Positions 37,594-44,038 of a stretch of DNA of 44,038 bases are shown piece after piece. The stretch is taken from assembly GCA_021324595.1 (NCBI GenBank), contig JAJPIV010000016.1:1-44038 (forward strand), given 5' to 3'. Numbering within the stretch: the stretch's first letter is position 1; each line of letters starts with the position of its first letter. The stretch comes from Actinomycetota bacterium (GTDB lineage Bacteria; Actinomycetota; Actinomycetes; Streptosporangiales; Streptosporangiaceae). A program made the position numbers and the translations under genes. Under the pieces are notes generated by a model. That model did not search any database. It had not been told where the DNA came from and saw only the letters and a program-made list of their open reading frames with translations.

Positions 37594-39249
37594 GTGACCG
37601 CGAGCGCCCGGGCCGAGCCGGGCGTCGATCACGCGGCGCTGCACTCGCTCGCGCTCGGCCGGCGCCAGCTCGGCGACCTCGAGCTGATCATGTCGGGCGC
37701 GTTCGCGCCGCTGCGCGGCTTCATGACCGAGGCCGACGTCCGGGCGGTGGCCGCCAGCGGCACCCTCGCCGACGGGACGGCGTGGCCGATCCCGGTCACG
37801 CTCGAATGCCGGTCCGACGCGGTTCCGCCCGATGCCGGCCATGTGCTGCTCGCCGATCCGGAGGGGACTCCGCTCGCGGTCCTGCGCATCACCGAGCGGA
37901 CCGTGCTCGGCGCTCCGGACCCGGCCGGCGGCGACCCGGCCAGCGGGGTCCCGGCCGACCGGGACCCGGCCATCACCGGCCCGGCGGGCGGCACGATGAT
38001 CAGGCTCGCCGGGCCGGTCACCGCGCACCGGCCGGCTGAGCACGGCCCCTTCCGGCGGCTCATGATCTCCCCTGAGCAGGCCAGGGCGAAGCTCGGGACG
38101 GGGCCGGTTCTGGCGTTCGCCACCCGTGCGCCCCTGGGCTGGCGGCAGATCGGCCAGCTGAAGCACCTGGCTGGCCAGCTGAGCGCCCGGCTGCTGCTGC
38201 TGCCGCTCACCGGCGGCCAGGCCCAGGTGGTCCGGCAGCCCGAGGACCTGGTGCGGGCCGTGCTCGCCGCGGCGGCCAGCCTTCCGGCCGGGACGCTGGT
38301 CGTTCCGGTGCCGCTGGCCCCCCGCCCGGCCGACGGCGCCGCGCCGCCGGGCCGCCCGGAGCCGGTGCGGGAACTCGCCGCGGCCGCCATCGTGGCGGCC
38401 GCGCACGGGGCCACGCACCTGATGGCGGACGGCTGGCTGCCCGCCGGGCGGGACGGCCGCGCCGCCGGTGCCGTGATCACCGGCCTGCCGGGCGCGCCGA
38501 TCCCGGTCGTCGCGGCCGGGGAGTGGGCGTACGACCAGCGGGCCGAGGTGTGGCGGCCGCTCTCGCTGATCGAGCCCGGGGCCGAGATCGGTGACCTGTC
38601 CGCCGACCAGCTCGCCGACATGCTCGACAGCGGCGCCTGCCTGCCCGACTGGTTCGCCCCCGAGGCGGTCAGGGCCGAGCTGAGGCGGGCCAGGCCGCCG
38701 CGATCCGAGCGCGGCCTCGTGCTGTTCCTGACCGGGCTGTCGGGGTCGGGCAAGTCCACCCTCGCCAGGGACCTGCACGACATCCTCTCCGAGCGCGGTG
38801 AGCGCCGGGTCTCCCTGCTGGACGGGGACCTGGTGCGCTCGCTGCTGTCGGCGGGGCTGTCGTTCTCCCGCGCCGACCGCGACCTGAACATCGCGCGGAT
38901 CGGCTACGTGGCCGCCGAGATCGCCAGGCACGGCGGCATCGCGATCTGCGCGCCGATCGCGCCCTACGCGGCCGCCCGGCAGCGGGTCCGGGAGATGGTC
39001 TGCCAGGCCGGTGACTTCCTCCTGATCCATGTCGCGACCCCGATCGAGGTCTGCGAGGCACGGGACCGCAAGGGCCTGTACGCGAAGGCCCGGGCCGGGC
39101 TGATCGAGCGGTTCACCGGGATCTCCGATCCCTACGAGGAGCCGACCGACGCCGTCCTGACCATCGACACCTCGGTGCTCAGCCGCGAGCAGGCGGTGAA
39201 CGCGGTGCTCGGCCTGCTCACCTCCGGCGGCTGGCTCGCGGGCGGGTGA
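37594..39249 (+). CDS. Degenerate ATP-sulfurylase domain fused to APS kinase
   Basis: About 551 residues. Residues 1-365 resemble ATP sulfurylase: LGDLELIMSGAFAPLRGFM, then TRAPLGWRQI (177-186) where active enzymes have TRNPxHxxH. Both histidines are missing (Gly182, Gln185), and the second motif GRDHAG is changed to GRDGRAAG. Residues 374-551 are an apparently complete APS kinase: P-loop GLSGSGKST (381-389), LLDGDLVR, FSRADRDLNIARIGYVA and DRKGLYAKARAG. The protein probably phosphorylates APS to PAPS, while the first half may regulate or bind ligand. GTG 37594 follows GGCGGGGG. An inserted Asp/Pro/Gly linker (107-135) carries a coding palindrome. Confidence 0.85.
   Translation: MTASARAEPGVDHAALHSLALGRRQLGDLELIMSGAFAPLRGFMTEADVRAVAASGTLADGTAWPIPVTLECRSDAVPPDAGHVLLADPEGTPLAVLRITERTVLGAPDPAGGDPASGVPADRDPAITGPAGGTMIRLAGPVTAHRPAEHGPFRRLMISPEQARAKLGTGPVLAFATRAPLGWRQIGQLKHLAGQLSARLLLLPLTGGQAQVVRQPEDLVRAVLAAAASLPAGTLVVPVPLAPRPADGAAPPGRPEPVRELAAAAIVAAAHGATHLMADGWLPAGRDGRAAGAVITGLPGAPIPVVAAGEWAYDQRAEVWRPLSLIEPGAEIGDLSADQLADMLDSGACLPDWFAPEAVRAELRRARPPRSERGLVLFLTGLSGSGKSTLARDLHDILSERGERRVSLLDGDLVRSLLSAGLSFSRADRDLNIARIGYVAAEIARHGGIAICAPIAPYAAARQRVREMVCQAGDFLLIHVATPIEVCEARDRKGLYAKARAGLIERFTGISDPYEEPTDAVLTIDTSVLSREQAVNAVLGLLTSGGWLAGG
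37946..37967. repeat. 9-bp-arm palindrome inside the sulfurylase-like gene
   Basis: GGGTCCCGG (37946-37954) and CCGGGACCC (37959-37967) pair perfectly around CCGA. It codes a piece of the inserted low-complexity linker. Confidence 0.65.
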
Positions 39250-39285
39250 CCGGCCGGGCGACAGCCAGGGACCAGCGCACCGGCG

Positions 39286-39555
39286 CTAGTCCTCGTCTTC
39301 CGCGCGGGTTCCCGCGTCCAGGCGGGCGCGGAACCCGCCGAGGCGGCGCGAGATCGCCGCGCTCATCGCGTCTCGGAGCCTGGCCAGCGCGATGTAGCTC
39401 AGGAGCCCGCTGATCAGGACCGCCAGGGCGAGCAGGAGCAGGCTCCTGGCGCCGGCCAGGTAGAGCCCGGCGAAGACGGCGGCGAACAGCACCAGCCGCA
39501 GCAGCGTGTAGGTGAGGGCGGCACGCATGGCAGTTGCCAGCCTATCCGCGCTCAC
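39286..39555 (-). CDS. DUF4229 small membrane protein
   Basis: 89 residues. Two membrane segments (about 15-33 and 38-56: LRLVLFAAVFAGLYLAG, LLLLALAVLISGLLSYIAL) and a charged C-terminus ending in acidic residues match DUF4229. Function unknown. The GTG at 39555 overlaps the preceding gene by 14 bp; ATG 39528 is an equally possible start. It converges on the APS-kinase gene 36 bp away. Confidence 0.8.
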   Translation of the reverse strand: MSADRLATAMRAALTYTLLRLVLFAAVFAGLYLAGARSLLLLALAVLISGLLSYIALARLRDAMSAAISRRLGGFRARLDAGTRAEDED

Positions 39556-40528
39556 CAGCTCTGCCGCCGTCGGCCAGCACGCTGGCCAGCACCGCGGGGT
39601 CGACGTTGCCCCCGGACAGGATCGCCACCCGTCGGCGGGCGGCGGGCAGCTCGGCCGCCCGGAACAGGCAGGCCGCGATGGCGACGGCCCCGGCCGGCTC
39701 GGCGACCAGCCGGGCCCGGGTGGCGAGCAGCCGCATCGCCGCGCGGATCTCGTCGTCGGTCACCGTCACGATGGCGTGGACCTGCGCGAGCAGGTGGCGC
39801 ATCGGCAGCTCGCCGACCCGGTCGGCGCGCAGCGCATCGGCGATCGTGCGCCCGGTGTCGGCCGGCGACCACGCGACCGGCCGCCGTAGCCGCAGGCTGT
39901 CCCTGGCGTCCGCAGCGAGCGCCGGCTCGGCGCCCACGACCCGGGCGCCGGGGACCAGGGCGGTGATCGCCGCGGCGACCCCGGAGATGAGGCCGCCGCC
40001 CCCGACCGGGCAGACCACCAGGTCCGCCCCCGGCAGGTCCTCGGCGATCTCCAGGCCGATCGTGCCCTGGCCGGCGATCACGTCCCGGTGGTCGAACGGG
40101 GGAACCGGCTCGTAGCCGTGGCTGGCGACCAGTTCCCCGGCCGCGGCGGCGCGCGCGGCGAGGCTGGGCTCGCAGGTGACGATCCGGGCGCCCCACGCCC
40201 GGGCCGCCTCGACCTTGACCTCCGGGGCGTTGGACGGCACGACCACGGTGGCCGGCACCCCGAGCAGCCCCGCGGCGTAGGCGAGCGCGGCGGCGTGGTT
40301 CCCGCCGGAATGGGTCACCACGCCACGGGAGCGCCGCCCGGGCGGGAGCGCGCTGATCGCGGAGAAGGCGCCCCTCAGCTTGAACGCGCCGGTGGGCTGC
40401 AGCGACTCGGCCTTGATGAGCAGGTCGGGGGCGGCGCCGGGAAACGGCACGAGCGGGGTTCGGAACGCGACGCCATCAAGCCGACGTGCCGCCTCCCGGA
40501 TCTCATCGATCCCGACAAGGTCACGCAC
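39542..40528 (-). CDS. Threonine/serine dehydratase-like PLP enzyme
   Basis: 328 residues, fold type II. The PLP lysine is in SLQPTGAFKLRGAFSAI, the phosphate-side loop is SGGNHAAALAYAA (usual SSGNHAQ; the serine-to-glycine and glutamine changes are mild) and the glycine-rich PLP phosphate cup is PVGGGGLISG. There is no C-terminal ACT domain, so it is a catabolic-type threonine dehydratase or serine racemase/dehydratase. GTG 40528 follows TAGGCT by 6 bases with no ribosome site, so the mRNA is probably leaderless. It is divergent from bldC. Confidence 0.88.
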   Translation of the reverse strand: MRDLVGIDEIREAARRLDGVAFRTPLVPFPGAAPDLLIKAESLQPTGAFKLRGAFSAISALPPGRRSRGVVTHSGGNHAAALAYAAGLLGVPATVVVPSNAPEVKVEAARAWGARIVTCEPSLAARAAAAGELVASHGYEPVPPFDHRDVIAGQGTIGLEIAEDLPGADLVVCPVGGGGLISGVAAAITALVPGARVVGAEPALAADARDSLRLRRPVAWSPADTGRTIADALRADRVGELPMRHLLAQVHAIVTVTDDEIRAAMRLLATRARLVAEPAGAVAIAACLFRAAELPAARRRVAILSGGNVDPAVLASVLADGGRAGERG

Positions 40529-40534
40529 GGCCCC

Positions 40535-40540
40535 AGCCTA
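40535..40540 (-). promoter_or_regulatory. -10 box for a leaderless dehydratase transcript
   Basis: On the minus strand TAGGCT (40540-40535) is followed by 6 bases and then GTG 40528. Confidence 0.4.
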
Positions 40541-40699
40541 CGTGATCGGGCCCTAGGCGGCAGGTGACGGTCAAAGCGTCACTACAAGGATCGTGAGGAA
40601 ACTTTTACGGAATCTAAGGAGAATAGTGATCTTTAGCATTAAGATGATGTTATGGGGGGTAAGAGAGCGAGGGGGCTAGGTGAGTCGGAGGAGTGACGA
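40541..40699 (+). promoter_or_regulatory. AT-rich bldC upstream region with a dyad
   Basis: This 160-bp stretch is the most AT-rich promoter region in the window. GTGACG (40564-40569) and CGTCAC (40577-40582) are inverted arms 7 bp apart. Further on come several AAGGA/TAAGGAGAATAGTGAT elements and TAAGATGATGTTATG, then the ribosome site GGAGGAG (40687-40693). Which -10 is used cannot be decided by eye. Confidence 0.5.
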
Positions 40700-40942
40700 A
40701 TGGATGGCCACAGTGATCGCCTGCTTACTCCCGGAGAGGTCGCTGCCCTGTTCCGCGTCGACCCCAAGACGGTGACCAGATGGGCCGCATCGGGCCGGAT
40801 CAGCAGCATCCGCACTCCCGGCGGCCACCGCCGGTACCGGGAGGTGGAGATCCGCGCGCTGCTCGGCCTGGACGCCGGGCCGGCTGAGAAGCCGGCGGCC
40901 GCCGGGGAACGTGCCCCGGACGCCGACAGCCCCGGGCAGTAA
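40700..40942 (+). CDS. bldC: BldC-family MerR-type DNA-binding protein
   Basis: 80 residues. A single winged-HTH (RLLTPGEVAALFRVDPKTVTRWAASGRISSIRTPGGHRRYREVEIRALL, about 7-55) is nearly the whole protein, and this matches BldC, the small MerR-like regulator that binds DNA cooperatively on direct repeats and times development in Streptomyces. Compared with BldC the tail is longer by about a dozen residues and disordered. GGAGGAG precedes the ATG. The long AT-rich upstream region suggests complex control. Confidence 0.93.
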   Translation: MDGHSDRLLTPGEVAALFRVDPKTVTRWAASGRISSIRTPGGHRRYREVEIRALLGLDAGPAEKPAAAGERAPDADSPGQ

Positions 40943-40976
40943 CTCCGGCCGTGCCCGCAGCCCCGACCGGGCGGTG

Positions 40977-41095
40977 CCCTGCGCAGGGCCCGGCCGGGCT
41001 GCACGGCCCGGCCGGGCGCCGCTGACCGGGCGCGGCGGCACGGCCGTGCCGCCCAGGCCGGCCGTGCGGCTCACCCGGGCCCCGCGGCCCGGGTG
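40977..41095. terminator. Cluster of dyads between convergent bldC and the small gene
   Basis: Three strong palindromes follow bldC: CCCTGCGCAGGG (40977-40988), a perfect 20-bp palindrome (41034-41053) and a 10-bp stem with a 4-base loop (41072-41081 with 41086-41095). A 13-bp repeat GGCCCGGCCGGGC lies at 40987 and 41005. Together they probably end transcription from both sides. No gene in 40943-41126. Confidence 0.6.
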
Positions 41096-41126
41096 CGCGT
41101 GGCGCTCCCGACGCGCCCGGCCGTTA

Positions 41127-41387
41127 TCACCGCTCACCGGCAGCCTCCATGCCGCCGCCCCGGGCCAGGAAGTCCAGGAACTCGTGGCGCAGCACCTCAT
41201 CACCGGCGCGCCAGGCTCTCTTCTTCTCCTCGGCCTCTTCCTCGCTCAGGGCACCGGAGGCGAACCGCGCGTAATCGGCGTCGGCCGGCCCGATCTCGAC
41301 GTAGGCATCACCGAGCGCTGAGCCGTCCGGGGCGGTCGCCGACTCCGGGACCAGCAGGTTGCCGTTGGGCAGGCGTATCACGTACAT
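41127..41387 (-). CDS. 86-residue acidic protein coupled to the metalloprotease gene
   Basis: 86 residues. It opens MYVIRLPNGNLLVPESATAPDGS, probably a short beta sheet, and continues with an acidic helical half (LSEEEAEEKKRAWRAGDEVLRHEFLDFLARGG). No signal peptide or membrane helix. The ribosome site GAGGATG overlaps the stop of the protease gene 12 bp upstream, so they are translated together. I do not recognise the family. Its place and size would suit an inhibitor, chaperone or immunity protein for the protease, but this is inference from position only. Confidence 0.75.
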   Translation of the reverse strand: MYVIRLPNGNLLVPESATAPDGSALGDAYVEIGPADADYARFASGALSEEEAEEKKRAWRAGDEVLRHEFLDFLARGGGMEAAGER

Positions 41388-41399
41388 GCCGCACCATCC

Positions 41400-42560
41400 T
41401 CAGATGCCGTACCGCACGTTGAAGTAGAGCATGACCCGCAGCGCCGCCCGCGTGTCCCCGCCCACCATCTCGACGAGCGCCGGCCGCTGCGATGACGCGA
41501 TCGCCGCGAACGCGTCCGCGAAGAACTCCCGCCGGCCGAGCGATCCGGGCTGCCGGTGGAACGCGCTGGCCAGCGACGGCCGGCAGGCGCGGTAGAGCGC
41601 CGTGAACTCGGCCGTGTCCGACTGCCAAGCCCCGTCCGGGCCGTCGATGTCGTCCAGCGCGTGGCCGATCTCGTGGCACATCACATCCGGCGTCGGGGAT
41701 GGCCGGGATCCCACGACGATCCGGCGCTCGCCATAGGCTCCAGCGCAGGCGTCCCAGGTGGCGCGGCCGGACGGCAGCGGGACTCCGCGCAGCGCATCCA
41801 TGTGATCGAGATCAGGCACGCCGCCGGGGCCCACGTAGATCGCGTCCAGCCCGGCCACCAGCCGTTCCTTGATCAGCTGGGGCAGCTCGGCGAGCCGGTC
41901 CACGGCCCGGACCACCTGGGGCGGGGGCACCTGCCCGGGAGCCCAGTCCCGGTGCAGGATGCGCTCGAGATGACCGCAGTGGCGGTGTCCGGGAGCGGTG
42001 CGGCCCACCCTGGCCCGCTCGTACCACGGCACCGGCGCATCCGCCGCCGGCCTCGGCCGTGCCGGGGTTCCCAGCCGTGCCCCCGCCGCCGTCTGCCCGA
42101 ACCCCGCGGGCCGGCCGGGCTCTGCGGGCCGGCCGGCGGCTGGCCGAGGGCCGGTGCGGACTCGGGCGCGCCCGGCAGGCCCCGACGGGCCGGGGCCGAC
42201 GACTCCGGCAGCCGCGCCCCCCGGAGGCTGGCGTGGGGCGGAGGCGGCCAGCCGGCCAGCGTGACCACGGGGCGCGGCGTCCGGGGCGCTCCCCGGCCCG
42301 GCCTGGCCGGGGAGCGCCGACGACCGAGGAGGAGCGGACCCGGGCCGGATGGGAGCCGGCCCGCCTGGGCGCGGCTCGGCAGGCTGGCCGGGCCCGGGCC
42401 GGGCGAGGCGGGACGGAGGTACCCGGGCGGCTGGCCCCGGAGCCGCCGGCTGCCCGGCCCGGTGCCCGGCCCGCGCAGCGCCGGGCGCCCTTCGGTGCCC
42501 GGCCGCCCGGCGAGCCCGCGTCCGGCGCTTCCGCCGGATGAGTTCCAGTAACCGCCGCAT
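41400..42560 (-). CDS. Putative zinc metalloprotease (anthrax-lethal-factor-like C-terminus) with disordered N-terminus
   Basis: 386 residues. A very basic start (MRRLLELIRRKRRTRARRAAGHRR) is followed by ~150 residues of Pro/Gly/Ala/Arg low complexity. The C-terminal ~190 residues form a domain with HEIGH (296-300) and, 45 residues after the second His, Glu345 in RREFFADAFA. In anthrax lethal factor the same ligands are His686, His690 and Glu735, also 45 apart. I therefore read an ATLF-like gluzincin protease. There is no signal peptide. ATG 42560 follows GGGGAG. The target is unknown. Whether the N-terminus is a trafficking tail or linker cannot be told. Confidence 0.7.
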   Translation of the reverse strand: MRRLLELIRRKRRTRARRAAGHRRAPGAARAGHRAGQPAAPGPAARVPPSRLARPGPGQPAEPRPGGPAPIRPGSAPPRSSALPGQAGPGSAPDAAPRGHAGRLAASAPRQPPGGAAAGVVGPGPSGPAGRARVRTGPRPAAGRPAEPGRPAGFGQTAAGARLGTPARPRPAADAPVPWYERARVGRTAPGHRHCGHLERILHRDWAPGQVPPPQVVRAVDRLAELPQLIKERLVAGLDAIYVGPGGVPDLDHMDALRGVPLPSGRATWDACAGAYGERRIVVGSRPSPTPDVMCHEIGHALDDIDGPDGAWQSDTAEFTALYRACRPSLASAFHRQPGSLGRREFFADAFAAIASSQRPALVEMVGGDTRAALRVMLYFNVRYGI

Positions 42561-42592
42561 GCCACCGCTCCCCGGGCATCGTCCGCAATGAG

Positions 42593-42617
42593 ATCAGGTT
42601 GCCAGGTTACGCCTGAT
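42593..42617 (-). promoter_or_regulatory. Dyad upstream of the metalloprotease gene
   Basis: ATCAGG (42593-42598) and CCTGAT (42612-42617) are inverted arms 13 bp apart. On the minus strand AACCTG occurs twice, 8 bp apart, within it. A possible operator about 35-60 bp before the start. Confidence 0.4.
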
Positions 42618-42684
42618 TCGCCGTGGCGTCAGGCAGTGGATCCGGTGCCGCCGCGCCCGGGGGCGGGCATGCGGATCCAGCGGC

Positions 42685-42690
42685 TACTCT
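42685..42690 (+). promoter_or_regulatory. -10 box for a leaderless PLDc_N-type gene
   Basis: TACTCT is followed after 6 bases by ATG 42697, with no ribosome site between. Confidence 0.45.
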
Positions 42691-42696
42691 GTGTCC

Positions 42697-43089
42697 ATGT
42701 TGGTGCTGTGCGTCATCTTTGCCCTGCTAACGCTTGGTTTCGTGGTGCCATGCGTCATCGACATCGCCTCGACCCCCGAGCGGTACTTCGACCTGCCGAC
42801 GAAGCAGACCTGGCTCATGGTGGCCATCGCGTTCTGGGTGTTCGGCGCCGCGGCCTGGCTGCTGGTGGGGCGGCGTGACGTGCGGGCGGAGCGGGTCCTT
42901 GACACCCCGGCCGCGCTGTGGGCGACGGGCGGCGGGCTCGTCCTGGGCCCCCGCGCGGCCCGTGCCGGCGCGGGCCGTGGCTGGCGGCCGGGCGTGGGCA
43001 CCCGGGCCAGGTTCGTCGCTCCCGACGACAACCCGGAGTTCCTCCTCGAGCTCGACCGCCGGATCCGCCGCCTGCGCGACCAGGAGTGA
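42697..43089 (+). CDS. Small membrane protein with PLDc_N-like domain
   Basis: 130 residues. Two membrane helices (about 1-20 and 38-58) flank STPERYFDLPTKQTWLMVAIAFWVFGAAAWLLVGRRDVR, the pattern of the PLDc_N (phospholipase D nuclease N-terminal) domain, often found alone in actinobacteria. The C-terminal half is Gly/Arg-rich and then helical and charged (PEFLLELDRRIRRLRDQE), probably cytoplasmic. Function unknown. The leaderless -10 supports ATG 42697 rather than GTG 42691. It converges on ccsB. Confidence 0.82.
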   Translation: MLVLCVIFALLTLGFVVPCVIDIASTPERYFDLPTKQTWLMVAIAFWVFGAAAWLLVGRRDVRAERVLDTPAALWATGGGLVLGPRAARAGAGRGWRPGVGTRARFVAPDDNPEFLLELDRRIRRLRDQE

Positions 43090-43129
43090 CGCGCCCGCGC
43101 CGCGGCTCGCCGCCCGGCCGCGCAGCGGC

Positions 43130-44038
43130 TCAGTGCATGCCCGCGTAGGAATGCAGGCCAGTCACCCACAGGTTGATCACGACGACGTTGAAGAGCAGGC
43201 AGGCGAACCCGGCCAGGTGGATGACGGCGGCCCGGTGCCCGCGCCAGCCCGCTGTCGCGCGTGCGTGCAGGTACGCCGCGTAGACCAGCCAGGTGATGAA
43301 CGACCAGGTCTCCTTGGGATCCCAGCCCCAGTACCTGCCCCAGGCGTGATCGGCCCAGATCGCCCCCGCGATGATCGCGAAGGTCCACGCCGGGAACGCG
43401 AACAGGACCGACCGGTAGGAGAGCCGGTCAAGCACCTGGGACCCCGGGAGCTGAGCCATGATCCCCCCGCCCGGCCTGCCGCCGGCCTTCGCCATCCGCT
43501 CGCTCCGCGCCGCCAGCAGGTACAACACGGTGACGACCGCGCCGAAGATGTACAGGCCGAGCGCCACGATCATCGCGGTCACGTGGATCGCGATCCAGTA
43601 CGACTGGAGCGCGGGGACCAGATTGCCGGCCGGGGTGTAGATGACCATCACGTCCACCGCGAGCGCGAGCACGACCGGCAGCAACACGAACAGGCCCAGG
43701 TAGTACGCGCCGAACCGGGCCGAGGCGAGCACGAGCACGAGCACGGCCGCGCAGGTGATCGCGGCGATGAACTCGTACATGTTGCCCCACGGCACCCGGT
43801 GCTCATCGATGCCGCGCATCGTGATCGACGCGACATGGCTGGCCAGGCCCAGGCAGGTCAGGACGAACCCGGCCCGCGCCCATCCGCTCGCCGGCCAGCG
43901 GGTCCGCGCCGCCGAGGCCACGGACCCGCCGGGCCCGGCCGGGCCGCCTGGCATGGCCGGGCCGCCTGACCCGGTGATCGTCGTGCCCGGCTTCCCCGGC
44001 CCCGGGCCGTCCGATGGCCCGGGCAGCTCGCCCGCCGC
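43130..44038 (-). CDS. ccsB: Cytochrome c biogenesis protein CcsB (5' end beyond window)
   Basis: 302 residues visible; the frame is open to the window edge. CcsB (ResC) with CcsA/ResB partners handles haem export and attachment to apocytochrome c outside the membrane. The haem-handling motif is DHAWGRYWGWDPKETWSFITW. Conserved flanking His residues appear in YWIAIHVTAMI and HRAAVIHLAGF. At least seven membrane helices are present. In relatives a further N-terminal helix precedes a Pro/Gly linker like the one at 43930-44038, so I expect the true start to lie upstream rather than at the in-frame ATG 43954. A 14-bp direct repeat (GGCCGGGCCGCCTG) lies in the linker. Confidence 0.93.
   Translation of the reverse strand, partial: AAGELPGPSDGPGPGKPGTTITGSGGPAMPGGPAGPGGSVASAARTRWPASGWARAGFVLTCLGLASHVASITMRGIDEHRVPWGNMYEFIAAITCAAVLVLVLASARFGAYYLGLFVLLPVVLALAVDVMVIYTPAGNLVPALQSYWIAIHVTAMIVALGLYIFGAVVTVLYLLAARSERMAKAGGRPGGGIMAQLPGSQVLDRLSYRSVLFAFPAWTFAIIAGAIWADHAWGRYWGWDPKETWSFITWLVYAAYLHARATAGWRGHRAAVIHLAGFACLLFNVVVINLWVTGLHSYAGMH

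Overview
The window is very GC-rich, densely coding actinobacterial chromosome. The mycothiol enzyme Mca, a BldC regulator, a LAL-type LuxR regulator, an F420/PPOX-type protein and the gene order point to a filamentous actinomycete, perhaps of the Streptosporangiales or a relative. Much of it keeps the order known from mycobacteria: mca divergent from greA, cbs next to metB, and the chain mfd - SurA-like lipoprotein - mazG - eno - ftsB/divIC - DUF501 - ppx. I saw no insertion sequence, prophage, CRISPR array or rRNA. I noticed no in-frame TTA codon in the genes called, though I did not count exhaustively.

Layout. 1-2443: a gene tail, a small membrane protein, mca and greA. 2498-4927: a 14-helix MFS exporter with its divergent TetR. 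4857-6802: a Lrp/AsnC regulator divergent from 4-hydroxyphenylpyruvate dioxygenase. 6917-8485: an RDD membrane protein and a ROK kinase, overlapping tail to tail. 8649-13403: an AAA+ ATPase and VWA-domain pair, then two membrane proteins. 13448-18122: a GH15 glycosidase, then cbs-metB (transsulfuration). 18615-21710: an M15-peptidase-like protein, an AsnB-type amidotransferase and a cupin/DUF1059-like fusion. 21925-26944: a LAL regulator divergent from a thiolase, then a DUF4287 protein and a PPOX-type protein. 26945-27651: a non-protein region with tandem repeats, a tRNA-like gene and a 12-13 bp iterated array. 27652-37308: a long minus-strand chain from mfd to a family-5 uracil-DNA glycosylase, with many 1-7 bp start/stop overlaps. 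37594-40942: an ATP-sulfurylase-like/APS-kinase fusion, DUF4229, a threonine-dehydratase-like enzyme and bldC. 41127-44038: a putative anthrax-lethal-factor-like metalloprotease with a small partner, a PLDc_N-type membrane protein and the 3' part of ccsB.

Most promising points: a class-I tRNA-like gene with apparent anticodon UAA beside a seven-copy 12-13 bp array; a disordered protein with a C-terminal HEIGH...E protease domain coupled to an 86-residue protein; an ATP-sulfurylase domain that has lost its HxxH histidines but is fused to an intact APS kinase; an AsnB/M15-like two-gene module; and very strong perfect palindromes inside coding regions, all in protein linkers or loops. All assignments come from reading the sequence; no database search was run.
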